A stretch of 9,825 bases of DNA from Burkholderiaceae bacterium (GTDB lineage: Bacteria; Pseudomonadota; Gammaproteobacteria; Burkholderiales; Burkholderiaceae), in the NCBI GenBank assembly GCA_017998575.1, contig JAGOCV010000140.1, positions 1-9,825 of the forward strand, written 5' to 3'. The notes below the pieces were generated by a model, which saw only the letters and a program-made list of their open reading frames with translations, was not told where the DNA came from and did no database searches. The position numbers and the translations under genes were made by a program. This document shows, piece after piece, positions 1-7,222 of the stretch (position 1 is its first letter; every line of letters starts with the position of its first letter).

Positions 1-227
1 GGCTGATGCCATGGTTCGAGGTACCGGGCCGCCGCACGGCCGACGTGACAGTGGCGTTCGGCCACTGGTCCACGCTGGGCCTGGTGTCCCGGCCCGACGT
101 GCTGGCACTGGACACGGGCTGCGTCTGGGGTGGATGCCTCTCCGCCGCGCGGCTGGGGCCGACGCCAGCAGAGCGCGAGATCGTCAGCGTCGAATGCGAG
201 CAGGCGCAAGTGCCGGGCGGCACCTGA
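1..227 (+). CDS. apaH: Symmetrical bis(5'-nucleosyl)-tetraphosphatase ApaH, 3' end only
   Basis: This is the last 75 codons of a gene that begins before the window; the reading frame is open from base 3 and ends in TGA at 225-227. ApaH hydrolyses Ap4A symmetrically to two ADP, controlling dinucleoside polyphosphate alarmones and Np4-capped RNA in the cytoplasm. The C-terminal signature of the family is visible: an FGHWS motif, whose histidine belongs to the calcineurin-like metallophosphatase site, followed by a LDTGCVWGG block. Both are characteristic of ApaH rather than of generic phosphoesterases. The gene converges on the helicase gene, with only 10 bases between the two stop codons and no obvious terminator hairpin. 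The call is secure despite the missing N-terminus. Confidence 0.93.
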   Translation, partial: LMPWFEVPGRRTADVTVAFGHWSTLGLVSRPDVLALDTGCVWGGCLSAARLGPTPAEREIVSVECEQAQVPGGT

Positions 228-237
228 GCGGCCGGCC

Positions 238-1689
<1,452 letters not shown>

Positions 1690-1698
1690 GAACCCGGT

Positions 1699-1704
1699 AT
1701 TGTC
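1699..1704 (-). promoter_or_regulatory. Predicted extended -10 element of rhlE (possibly leaderless)
   Basis: On the minus strand this reads GACAAT, preceded by TGC (extended -10 form, TGn). It lies 9 bases before the rhlE ATG. A typical start site about 7 bases after the hexamer would leave a 5' leader of only a few bases, and no Shine-Dalgarno is present. No convincing -35 is seen. Confidence 0.5.
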
Positions 1705-1756
1705 GCACCGGGCCGGGAAAACCCTGCCGGGGCCGCAGTTTCAGGCCCGCGGGTGC

Positions 1757-2629
1757 TCACAGGCTCCGGGCATTGAAGGTGTCGCAGGCCTGGATGCTGC
1801 CCGTGCGCAGCCCGGTGGCGAACCAGCGCTGCCGCTGGGCGCTGGTGCCGTGCGTGAAGCTCTCCGGCACCACGGCGCGGCCGGCCGAGCGCTGCAGCGC
1901 ATCGTCACCGATCTTCGCGGCGGCGTTCATCGCCGCCTCCACGTCGCCCTGCTCCAGGATCTGGCGCGCTCCCTGGGCGTCGTGCGCCCACACGCCCGCA
2001 AAGCAGTCGGCCTGCAATTCCAGCCGCACGCTGGCAGCATTGACGTCGGCCTCGGACGCCCGGCCCCGCAACCGCTGCACCTGCCCGGAAATGCCCAGCA
2101 GGTTCTGCACGTGGTGCCCCACTTCGTGCGCGATGACGTAGGCCTGGGCGAACTCGCCTGGCGCGCCCAGCTCGTTGCGCAGCGTTTCGTAGAAACCGAG
2201 GTCGATGTAGACCTTGTGGTCGGCCGGGCAGTAGAACGGTCCCATCGCCGCCTGGCCCTGCCCGCAGGCCGTGGACGTCGCCCCGCGGAACAGTACCAGC
2301 GTGGGCTCGCGGTAGCTGCCGCCAGAGGCATTGAACTTGGCACGCCACACATCCTCGGTGTCGGCCAGCACGGTGGAGACGAATGCCGCGAGCCGGTCGT
2401 CGGCCGGCGGGGCGCTGCGGGTCTGCTCTGCCACCGGCGCGCCGCCTCCGCTCAGGGCGCCGAGCAGCGTCAGCGGGTTGATGCCGAACAGCCAGCCCAC
2501 CACCAGCGCCACCACCACGGTGCCCAGGCTCAGACCGCGGCCACCCACGGGCAGGCCGCCAAATCCGCCGCCGCCCTGGCTGCGGCGGTCTTCCACGTTT
2601 TCCGACTGGCGATTGCCTTCCCACTTCAT
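1757..2629 (-). CDS. Membrane-anchored neutral zinc metallopeptidase (YpfJ/KPN_02809 family)
   Basis: A 290-aa protein starting [16 protein letters not shown], the typical opening of this family. A Gly-rich stretch (19-31) leads into one transmembrane helix (about 33-50), so the protein should be a membrane-tethered protease with its catalytic domain outside the cytoplasm. The zinc site HEVGHH is at 168-173 (HExxH) and the conserved ELQADCFAG at 205-212 supplies the probable third ligand. Cysteines at 122, 134, 209 and 282 could form disulfides. Substrates of this Pfam zinc-peptidase family are unknown. The reading frame is open further upstream, but the ATG at 2629 is chosen because the family N-terminus begins there, an AAGGGG Shine-Dalgarno-like sequence precedes it, and upstream codons would run into the divergent pcp gene. 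The two starts are only 26 bases apart. Confidence 0.92.
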   Translation of the reverse strand: MKWEGNRQSENVEDRRSQGGGGFGGLPVGGRGLSLGTVVVALVVGWLFGINPLTLLGALSGGGAPVAEQTRSAPPADDRLAAFVSTVLADTEDVWRAKFNASGGSYREPTLVLFRGATSTACGQGQAAMGPFYCPADHKVYIDLGFYETLRNELGAPGEFAQAYVIAHEVGHHVQNLLGISGQVQRLRGRASEADVNAASVRLELQADCFAGVWAHDAQGARQILEQGDVEAAMNAAAKIGDDALQRSAGRAVVPESFTHGTSAQRQRWFATGLRTGSIQACDTFNARSL

Positions 2630-2643
2630 GCGCGGCCCCTTGC

Positions 2644-2649
2644 TACATT
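2644..2649 (+). promoter_or_regulatory. Predicted extended -10 element of pcp (leaderless)
   Basis: TACATT preceded by TGC (extended -10) ends 6 bases before the pcp ATG, so a start site about 7 bases downstream falls on the A of the start codon. No Shine-Dalgarno is present. The element lies in the 26-base gap shared with the divergent zinc-peptidase gene, so any -35 contact would overlap that gene's start codon. Confidence 0.5.
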
Positions 2650-2655
2650 TGCACG

Positions 2656-3306
2656 ATGCTAACCGCCCCCGTCGTGCTGCTGACAGGCTTCGAGCCCTTC
2701 GGCGGAGAAACCGCCAATGCCAGCGAGCGGGCTGTCCAGGCACTTCACGGCGCGGCCTTGGCGGACCACCGCGTGGTGGGCGCGCTGCTGCCGGTGACGT
2801 TTGGCGACGCGGTGGGGGCACTTGAGAGGCTGATCCACCGGTATCGTCCGGCGCTGGTGGTCGCCACGGGGCAGGCGGGAGGGCGGGCGGCGCTGTCGCT
2901 GGAGCGCGTCGCCATCAATGTGGACGACGCGCGGATCGCGGACAACGCAGGCCGCCAGCCCATCGATCACCCGGTCGTGGCGGGCGGACCCGCCGCGTAC
3001 TTCTCGACCCTGCCGATCAAGGCAATGCACGCAGAGCTGATCCGCAAAGGCTTCGCAGCCGAGGTGTCCCAGACCGCTGGCACATTCGTCTGCAATCACG
3101 CGTTCTACGGGCTGATGCACCTGCTGGCGACCGACCCCACGCTGGCAGGCGTGCGGGGTGGGTTCATCCACTTGCCGTGGTTGCCGGCGCAGGGGCATCC
3201 TTCACTGCCGCTTGAGTCAACCGTCGGCGGCCTGGCCCTGGCCATCCGGACGGCACTGGAACACGTCGGCCCTGATCTGCAGATGGGGGCCGGCGCGACA
3301 CACTGA
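2656..3306 (+). CDS. pcp: Pyroglutamyl-peptidase I (pyrrolidone-carboxylate peptidase)
   Basis: A 216-aa cytoplasmic cysteine peptidase (peptidase family C15) that removes N-terminal pyroglutamate from peptides. The family opening [11 protein letters not shown] is at residues 8-18. The catalytic triad can be placed as Glu83 (SLERVAIN), Cys146 (TFVCNH) and His172 (FIHLPWLP), each in its conserved context, so the enzyme should be active. The length matches the family norm of about 210-215. It is transcribed alone on the plus strand, divergent from the zinc-peptidase gene and convergent with the gene ending at 3322, with a 15-base gap there. The ATG at 2656 fits the family N-terminus. No ribosome binding site is visible and a -10-like hexamer ends 6 bases upstream, suggesting a leaderless mRNA. 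Confidence 0.96.
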   Translation: MLTAPVVLLTGFEPFGGETANASERAVQALHGAALADHRVVGALLPVTFGDAVGALERLIHRYRPALVVATGQAGGRAALSLERVAINVDDARIADNAGRQPIDHPVVAGGPAAYFSTLPIKAMHAELIRKGFAAEVSQTAGTFVCNHAFYGLMHLLATDPTLAGVRGGFIHLPWLPAQGHPSLPLESTVGGLALAIRTALEHVGPDLQMGAGATH

Positions 3307-3321
3307 TTGCGCCAACCCGCC

Positions 3322-3780
3322 TCAGCGCAGCGACACCGGCAGCACCTCGCCCGACACCTGACCGTTCACCGGCGGAGGGCTGTCCCAGGTGACCAGCGGG
3401 GATGCCGGAACTTCGCCGCGCGCGATCTGGCGGCAACGATCGCCCGCCGGACCCGTCATCGCGCTGCAGCGCCACAGTTCGGCGCGCAGCGCGGCCTCTT
3501 CCATGTTGCGGAGCTGGCCACGCTCGACTTGGCCCGAGACCACTGCCACGAAGGCGAACAGCAGCACCAGGCACGCGGCCAGGCCGCCAGCCAGCAGGTA
3601 GCCAGGGTTCTGCAGCCCATCGATGGCGCTGGAAATACGGTGTTCGAGCCGGTCGATCCACATCGGCCGCAGGAACGGGTCGTTGTACGACGATGGCGGG
3701 GCTTCGCTGCGGACCACGTGGTCGTCTCCAGGGCGCGACGCCAGCAGCGAGTCGTCAGTCATGGGAATGGCGGTATTCAT
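3322..3780 (-). CDS. Hypothetical single-pass membrane protein, 152 aa
   Basis: I do not recognise this protein. The N-terminal 60 residues are polar, presumably cytoplasmic, with a Pro/Ser-rich patch near 28-40. A single strong transmembrane helix spans about 62-83, followed by a possible short amphipathic helix (85-105) and two cysteines (105 and 116), which could pair if the C-terminal part is periplasmic. The C-terminus is Pro/Val-rich. The ATG at 3780 is chosen because GGAG precedes it at good spacing; earlier in-frame starts would run into the neighbouring gene. It begins 28 bases after the stop of the 107-aa gene on the same strand, so the two are probably co-transcribed. No catalytic motif is visible; a scaffold, regulator or envelope role are all open. 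Confidence 0.75.
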   Translation of the reverse strand: MNTAIPMTDDSLLASRPGDDHVVRSEAPPSSYNDPFLRPMWIDRLEHRISSAIDGLQNPGYLLAGGLAACLVLLFAFVAVVSGQVERGQLRNMEEAALRAELWRCSAMTGPAGDRCRQIARGEVPASPLVTWDSPPPVNGQVSGEVLPVSLR

Positions 3781-3800
3781 CGCGCGATCTCCGGTCAACC

Positions 3801-3819
3801 CGATGCATTCAGTGCATCG
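3801..3819 (-). repeat. Perfect 7-bp inverted repeat spanning a stop codon
   Basis: CGATGCA (3801-3807) and TGCATCG (3813-3819) flank a 5-base loop holding the TGA of the 107-aa gene (3809-3811). The hairpin sits between two same-strand genes 28 bases apart. No U-tract follows, so it is not an intrinsic terminator. It could influence coupling or mRNA processing, but chance is possible at this length. Confidence 0.4.
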
Positions 3820-4132
3820 ACGGTGCGTCGAAGAACCCGAACAGCTGCACCGCCAGCTCGCGCAGCCGCTCGTCGCCGCTGCTGTGGGCCACCGCCAGCC
3901 GGTCGCGAGCGTAGCTCGCATCGCCCAGCATCATGTCGCTGTTGACGCAATGGCCTTGTGCGGCCATTTGCAGGGTGAAAGCCCGCAGCAGTTCGCAGGG
4001 CCAGTAGTGGCCCTGGTTGTCGGCCGGGCGCCACAGCGGCACCTGGACCTCCGGCACCTGATTGAGACCTGCCGGCAGCATGGCTGCGGCGTCGGCCAGC
4101 GAGGCCTGGGACGGAGCGATGGATGGCAGCAT
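3809..4132 (-). CDS. Hypothetical protein, 107 aa
   Basis: I do not recognise this protein. It has no transmembrane segment or signal peptide and should be a small soluble cytoplasmic protein. A central region rich in aromatic residues (around 33-55: PLWRPADNQGHYWPCELL) is followed by predicted helices and a C-terminal block ELAVQLFGFFDAP. The ATG at 4132 is supported by an in-register Shine-Dalgarno (CAGGAG, about 7 bases upstream) and by the lack of protein-like composition in upstream in-frame codons. It leads a two-gene unit with the 152-aa membrane protein. Upstream, on the same strand, a GTAGGA/TCCTAC hexamer occurs twice (4182-4187 and 4230-4235), which may mark a promoter. The length and clean ribosome binding site argue for a real gene, but no function can be given. 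Confidence 0.72.
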   Translation of the reverse strand: MLPSIAPSQASLADAAAMLPAGLNQVPEVQVPLWRPADNQGHYWPCELLRAFTLQMAAQGHCVNSDMMLGDASYARDRLAVAHSSGDERLRELAVQLFGFFDAPSMH

Positions 4133-4386
4133 GACGATCTCCTGAGGCGCGGGGCGCACGGTTGTTGTCGATGGAGAGATCGTAGGAAATCGTTGTGACA
4201 GGCGCGCGCGGCATGTGCCGGATGATCGCGTAGGACGCTGCCGCGCGCCCCTGGCGGCGCGTGCTGGCAACGCCGATTCCCAAGAAAAACGCGCGAATCC
4301 GTGAGGATGTCGCGCGAAAGGGCCATGGGCCCGGAGGGAGACGGAGAGACTGTCGACGGGAAATCAGCTCGGTAGGGGCGTCCGGC
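4133..4386. other. Non-coding intergenic region
   Basis: About 250 bases with no convincing gene on either strand. It holds the intrinsic terminator of the upstream minus-strand unit (4281-4316), two copies of TCCTAC on the minus strand (4182-4187 and 4230-4235), and the ribosome binding site of the 107-aa gene next to 4132. Beyond this I see nothing structured. Confidence 0.6.
4281..4316 (-). terminator. Rho-independent terminator closing the STING/89-aa region
   Basis: Read on the minus strand, a CGCGCGA/TCGCGCG stem (4310-4316 paired with 4290-4296) is extended inward by a second ATCC/GGAT pairing around a 4-base loop with one bulged base, giving about 11 pairs. It is followed at once by TTTTTCTT (4289-4282). 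No U-tract exists on the plus strand, so it acts on minus-strand transcripts. It lies 70 bases after the stop of the 89-aa gene and separates it from the 107-aa gene. Confidence 0.85.
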
Positions 4387-4656
4387 TCAGTTGAACGAGC
4401 CCACGGGCACCATCACACTGACGGTGCCGTTGCCGGGGGTGGTGTCGCCGACCGCGCCCGCCGAAGGCAGCAAAGACGTGGCGGCTCGATCCCTCGCGCC
4501 GGAAGGCAGCGCCGACGGCAAGGCTTCACTTTCGGCGGTGCGAGACGCGATCTCGCCCAGCGCGAACATCAGCGCCAGCACCACCGAAGACGACAGCACC
4601 ACCAGCAAGGTGCCGGCGGACATGTCGGTGAACAGGGACTTGAACCAGATCAGCAT
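4387..4656 (-). CDS. Small single-span membrane protein, 89 aa
   Basis: I do not recognise this protein. From the ATG at 4656 it has a short amphipathic N-terminus (MLIWFKSLFTDM), one clear transmembrane helix (about 13-34), then a Ser/Ala/Pro-rich, probably unstructured tail of about 50 residues ending in a short hydrophobic stretch (VSVMVPVG). A GAGG about 6 bases upstream supports this start; an earlier in-frame ATG at 4749 is unlikely because the added residues do not resemble protein and would overlap the putative promoter. It lies 130 bases downstream of the STING-like gene on the same strand and 70 bases upstream of a strong terminator, so it may be the last gene of the dcd unit or have its own promoter. 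No catalytic features. Gene reality is moderately sure. Confidence 0.65.
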   Translation of the reverse strand: MLIWFKSLFTDMSAGTLLVVLSSSVVLALMFALGEIASRTAESEALPSALPSGARDRAATSLLPSAGAVGDTTPGNGTVSVMVPVGSFN

Positions 4657-4786
4657 GGGGGCCTCGTTCGAAGATGGCCCAATGCTATGCAGCACGCGTG
4701 CCGCGTCCTGAGGATGGGGGCTGAACCGCGTGTAGGACAACGACGACAAACACCTGACGCGCGGTCCGGTCCTGCCGGCCTGCAGA
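4657..4786 (-). promoter_or_regulatory. Gap between the STING-like gene and the 89-aa gene, candidate internal promoter
   Basis: A 130-base untranslated gap is long for this window. On the minus strand it contains TTGTCCTACACG (TCCTAC at 4732-4737), 75 bases before the 89-aa start, the same hexamer found upstream of the 107-aa gene. No terminator hairpin with a U-tract is present, so read-through from the STING-like gene is possible. Promoter function is only inferred. Confidence 0.3.
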
Positions 4787-5707
4787 TCAGCCGCCCAGGC
4801 GCACCCTGTCCCGCAATTCCCCGGGCGTGATCGGGCGGAAATGCGCAGCGAACAATTCGCCCAGCTGCATCACCGTGAGGCCGAGCTCGCTCACCGACGC
4901 ACGGCCGATCTCCGAGCGCGAGAGTTCGCGCAGATGCTCGAAGAAGGCGCCGATCTGACGCTGCTGGAGCGCACGTATGCGTGCCTGGGCGATTGGCGGC
5001 TTGCCTTGCTCGCCCAGCCACTGGTTCCAGGTGTCGTAGTAGTCGTGCAGCGTGAACAGGGTGGACGGAAAGTCGAACAGTTCCCGCGCTGTTCCGCCAT
5101 CGCGCGCACTCAGCGACGACAGCACGAGGATCGAGCGCTTGAGCGGCACGCCCAGGCTCCCCTGATAGGCGCTGTCGGTACTGAGGGTGTCGGTGCGCGA
5201 CCGGATCTGCGGCCAGGTCTCGCGTGCGAAGCGCTCGAGGTCGTCGACGTCGGTGGGCTGGATCACCTGCAGCGTCTGGCCTTCGGCGCGGGCGATCAGC
5301 AATGCCGGCACCAGGAAGTTGCTGAAGTAGCCGTAGGCCAGCGCGCGGCCGATGTCGTAGTGCTGCGAGCCGTCGAGCTTGCCTTCGATCTGCCGCTCTT
5401 TCAGGTGGATGGCCACGGCCAGCGCGATGAACAGCGTGATGAGGGTGCGGAACGCATCACTGGCCAGCGCGCGCTGCCATGTCACGGGCAGCACGCACAG
5501 GGGCTCGCCCAGTACGCAGGCGCCCTCGCCCAGGCCCGCCACCACCATGCCGAACAGGCAGGCGATCACCAGGAGCACGGTGGCCCCGCGCGTGAGCCAG
5601 GTGTATTCGTTCCAGAGTTCCTGCGCGGCGTCGCGAAGCCGCTCCCAGCGGCCCATGGCCGGATGCGCCGGCACCGCCGGCTCGGTGGGCAGCGGCGGCG
5701 CGCTCAT
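4787..5707 (-). CDS. Two-TM membrane protein with a putative prokaryotic STING domain (TM-STING)
   Basis: A 306-aa protein. Visible: a polar N-terminus, transmembrane helices at about 41-60 and 86-102, a basic linker (HLKERQIEGK), then a soluble domain at about 116-265. That domain follows the STING order: a first helix with ALAYGYFSNFLVP (123-134), a strand LQVIQPTD (146-153), a charged region, a strand KRSILVLSS (190-198), FDFPSTLFTL (211-220), and a C-terminal helix QIGAFFEHLREL. FDFPST aligns by eye with human STING LEYATPL and with the Asp/Thr ligand contacts of bacterial STING. Bacterial STINGs bind cyclic dinucleotides, mostly c-di-GMP, and oligomerise; the TM form is thought to attack the membrane. 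Here the start lies 7 bases after the dcd stop, so co-transcription is likely. No CD-NTase is in the window. The ATG at 5707 is chosen since longer starts run into dcd. STING homology is an inference from motifs. Confidence 0.68.
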   Translation of the reverse strand: MSAPPLPTEPAVPAHPAMGRWERLRDAAQELWNEYTWLTRGATVLLVIACLFGMVVAGLGEGACVLGEPLCVLPVTWQRALASDAFRTLITLFIALAVAIHLKERQIEGKLDGSQHYDIGRALAYGYFSNFLVPALLIARAEGQTLQVIQPTDVDDLERFARETWPQIRSRTDTLSTDSAYQGSLGVPLKRSILVLSSLSARDGGTARELFDFPSTLFTLHDYYDTWNQWLGEQGKPPIAQARIRALQQRQIGAFFEHLRELSRSEIGRASVSELGLTVMQLGELFAAHFRPITPGELRDRVRLGG

Positions 5708-5714
5708 GGCTGCA

Positions 5715-6281
5715 TCAGGCCTTGGGCAGCGTGACGCCGTGCTGGCCCTGGTACTTGCCGCCCCGGTCCTTGTAGCTGACCTCGCAGACCTCGTCGCTCT
5801 CGAAGAACAGCACCTGCGCGCAGCCTTCGCCCGCATAGATCTTGGCAGGCAAGGGTGTGGTGTTGCTGAATTCCAGCGTCACGTAGCCTTCCCACTCGGG
5901 CTCGAACGGCGTCACGTTGACGATGATGCCGCAGCGCGCGTAGGTGCTCTTGCCCAGGCAGATGGTGAGCACATTGCGCGGGATGCGGAAGTACTCCACC
6001 GTGCGCGCCAGCGCGAAGCTGTTGGGCGGGATGATGCAGCTGTCGCCATGGAAATCGACGAAGCTCTTCTCGTCGAAGTTCTTCGGATCCACCACGGTGC
6101 TGTGGATGTTGGTGAAGACCTTGAACTCGGGCGCGCAGCGGATGTCGTAGCCGTAGCTGCTGGTGCCGTAGCTGATGATCTTGCGGCCAGCGCTTTCGCG
6201 GATCTGGCCGGGCTCGAACGGCTCGATCATGCCGTGCTGCTCCGCCATGCGGCGGATCCACTTGTCGCTCTTGATGGTCAT
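5715..6281 (-). CDS. dcd: dCTP deaminase
   Basis: A 188-aa trimeric cytoplasmic enzyme that deaminates dCTP to dUTP, the precursor route to dTTP. It begins [19 protein letters not shown], the usual N-terminus of the proteobacterial enzyme. The GKSTYAR motif (110-116) holds the conserved Ser and Arg of the active site, and the [10 protein letters not shown] block (131-140) carries the catalytic glutamate of the LEF motif. The C-terminal KYQGQ lid motif (176-180) is intact, so it should be active. Length is normal for the housekeeping monofunctional enzyme and I see no features of the divergent phage-defence deaminases. GAGG lies upstream of the ATG at 6281, and TACAAT (minus strand, 6313-6308) is a good -10. 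It leads a unit with the STING-like gene and is divergent from ureD, with 62 bases between starts. Confidence 0.96.
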   Translation of the reverse strand: MTIKSDKWIRRMAEQHGMIEPFEPGQIRESAGRKIISYGTSSYGYDIRCAPEFKVFTNIHSTVVDPKNFDEKSFVDFHGDSCIIPPNSFALARTVEYFRIPRNVLTICLGKSTYARCGIIVNVTPFEPEWEGYVTLEFSNTTPLPAKIYAGEGCAQVLFFESDEVCEVSYKDRGGKYQGQHGVTLPKA

Positions 6282-6307
6282 TGCGGGAATCCCTCGGAAT
6301 GGGGCCG

Positions 6308-6313
6308 ATTGTA
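6308..6313 (-). promoter_or_regulatory. Predicted -10 element of dcd and downstream genes
   Basis: On the minus strand this reads TACAAT, 5 of 6 matches to the sigma-70 -10 consensus. A start site near 6301 gives a leader of about 20 bases containing a GAGG Shine-Dalgarno before the dcd ATG. It overlaps the region upstream of the divergent ureD promoter. No strong -35 is seen. Confidence 0.5.
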
Positions 6314-6329
6314 GGAGGCCGGGTCACCG

Positions 6330-6335
6330 TACACT
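6330..6335 (+). promoter_or_regulatory. Predicted -10 element of ureD (leaderless)
   Basis: TACACT lies 8 bases before the ATG at 6344, putting the transcript start at or next to the start codon. A perfect AGGAGG at 6313-6318 is 25 bases upstream of the ATG, too far to serve as Shine-Dalgarno, and no ATG, GTG or TTG in the ureD frame follows it at proper spacing. Confidence 0.45.
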
Positions 6336-6343
6336 CGCTGCCC

Positions 6344-7195
6344 ATGCCGTGGCACGCCAGTCTCCAGCTCGATTACCGCACCCAGGCCCCGGCCTCTGCC
6401 TCGTCCGGCAGACGCACCGTCGCGCACTTCCTGCATGACGGACCGCTGCGCATCCTGCAGAGCCTCTACCCCGAAGGCGACGGCATCTGCCACAGCGTGC
6501 TGGTGCATCCGCCGGGCGGCCTGGTGGGCGGCGACACGCTGGACATCCGCCTGGATGTGGCCGGCGGTGCCCACGGACTCGTCACCACGCCCGGCGCCTC
6601 CCGCTTCTACCGCTCCGAGGGCGAGATCGCCCTGCAGCGCACCCGCGCCCGCATCGCGGACGGCGGGCGGCTCGAATGGCTGCCGCTGGAAGCGCTGGCC
6701 TACAGCGGCTGCCTGGCGCGCAACGAGGCGGTGTTCGATCTCGCGCCGGGCGGCGAGCTGATCGGTTGGGATGTCACCGCACTCGGCCTGCCCCATGCGG
6801 GAGAGCCCTTCGTCGCGGGCGAGTTCCACCAGCAACTGGAGATTCCCGGCGCGTGGCTGGAGCGCGCGCGCATCGCCGCCGACGACACGCGCCTGCTCGA
6901 TGGCCCGCTGGGCCTCGCCAGCCATCGCTGCATCGGCACGCTGTTCTTCGCCACTGGCACGGCGATCACGCGCGAACGGCGCGAGCGCGCGCTGGATGCA
7001 GCGCGTGCCGTGATCGAAGCCCATGCGCTGGCGCAGGACGCCGGCGCCACGGCGCCGCACGACCGCGTGGTGGTGGTGCGCGTGATCGCCCCCATCGTCG
7101 AGCCGGCAATGGACCTGCTGCGCCGCGTGCGCGGAGCCTGGCGCGATGCGCTGTGGCAATTGCCGGCCACGGCGCCGCGCATCTGGGCGATGTAG
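6344..7195 (+). CDS. ureD: Urease accessory protein UreD (UreH)
   Basis: A 283-aa protein of the UreD family, the scaffold that binds apo-urease and, with UreF and UreG, channels nickel to the active site. Family features are plain: an N-terminal LQLDYR strand, HFLHDGPLRILQSLYPEG, HPPGGLVGGDTL and TTPGASRFYRS blocks, then LEWLPLEALAYSG. Length is normal and the frame is intact. The ATG at 6344 places the LDYR strand at the usual distance from the N-terminus; an in-frame ATG at 6281 would overlap the dcd start codon and is rejected. It is a single-gene unit here: downstream, after a 27-base gap, lies a convergent transporter gene and no ureA. UreD normally heads or lies within a urease cluster, so the isolation is unusual. 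Confidence 0.94.
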   Translation: MPWHASLQLDYRTQAPASASSGRRTVAHFLHDGPLRILQSLYPEGDGICHSVLVHPPGGLVGGDTLDIRLDVAGGAHGLVTTPGASRFYRSEGEIALQRTRARIADGGRLEWLPLEALAYSGCLARNEAVFDLAPGGELIGWDVTALGLPHAGEPFVAGEFHQQLEIPGAWLERARIAADDTRLLDGPLGLASHRCIGTLFFATGTAITRERRERALDAARAVIEAHALAQDAGATAPHDRVVVVRVIAPIVEPAMDLLRRVRGAWRDALWQLPATAPRIWAM

Positions 7196-7222
7196 TCGGG
7201 CGCGGGCGGTCCTGCGGCTGAC

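Noticed and set aside
1730..1748. GGGCC/GGCCC inverted repeat between the zinc peptidase and rhlE genes as a terminator
   Set aside because: Only 5 pairs with a 9-base loop and no U-tract; expected by chance in GC-rich DNA.
2630..2821. Upstream extension of the zinc peptidase to an earlier ATG
   Set aside because: The extra residues are Arg/Pro-rich shadow sequence lying inside pcp; the family N-terminus and a Shine-Dalgarno mark the ATG at 2629.
5715..6281. dcd as a dedicated phage-defence deaminase
   Set aside because: Length, N-terminus and motifs match the housekeeping monofunctional enzyme, so a defence role of its own is not supported by sequence.
6313..6318. Perfect AGGAGG as ribosome binding site of ureD
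   Set aside because: It is 25 bases from the ATG and no usable start codon in the ureD frame lies at proper distance; it overlaps the dcd -10 region and is probably coincidental.
6278..7159. A 293-codon open frame on the minus strand
   Set aside because: Antisense shadow of ureD, which has clear family motifs.
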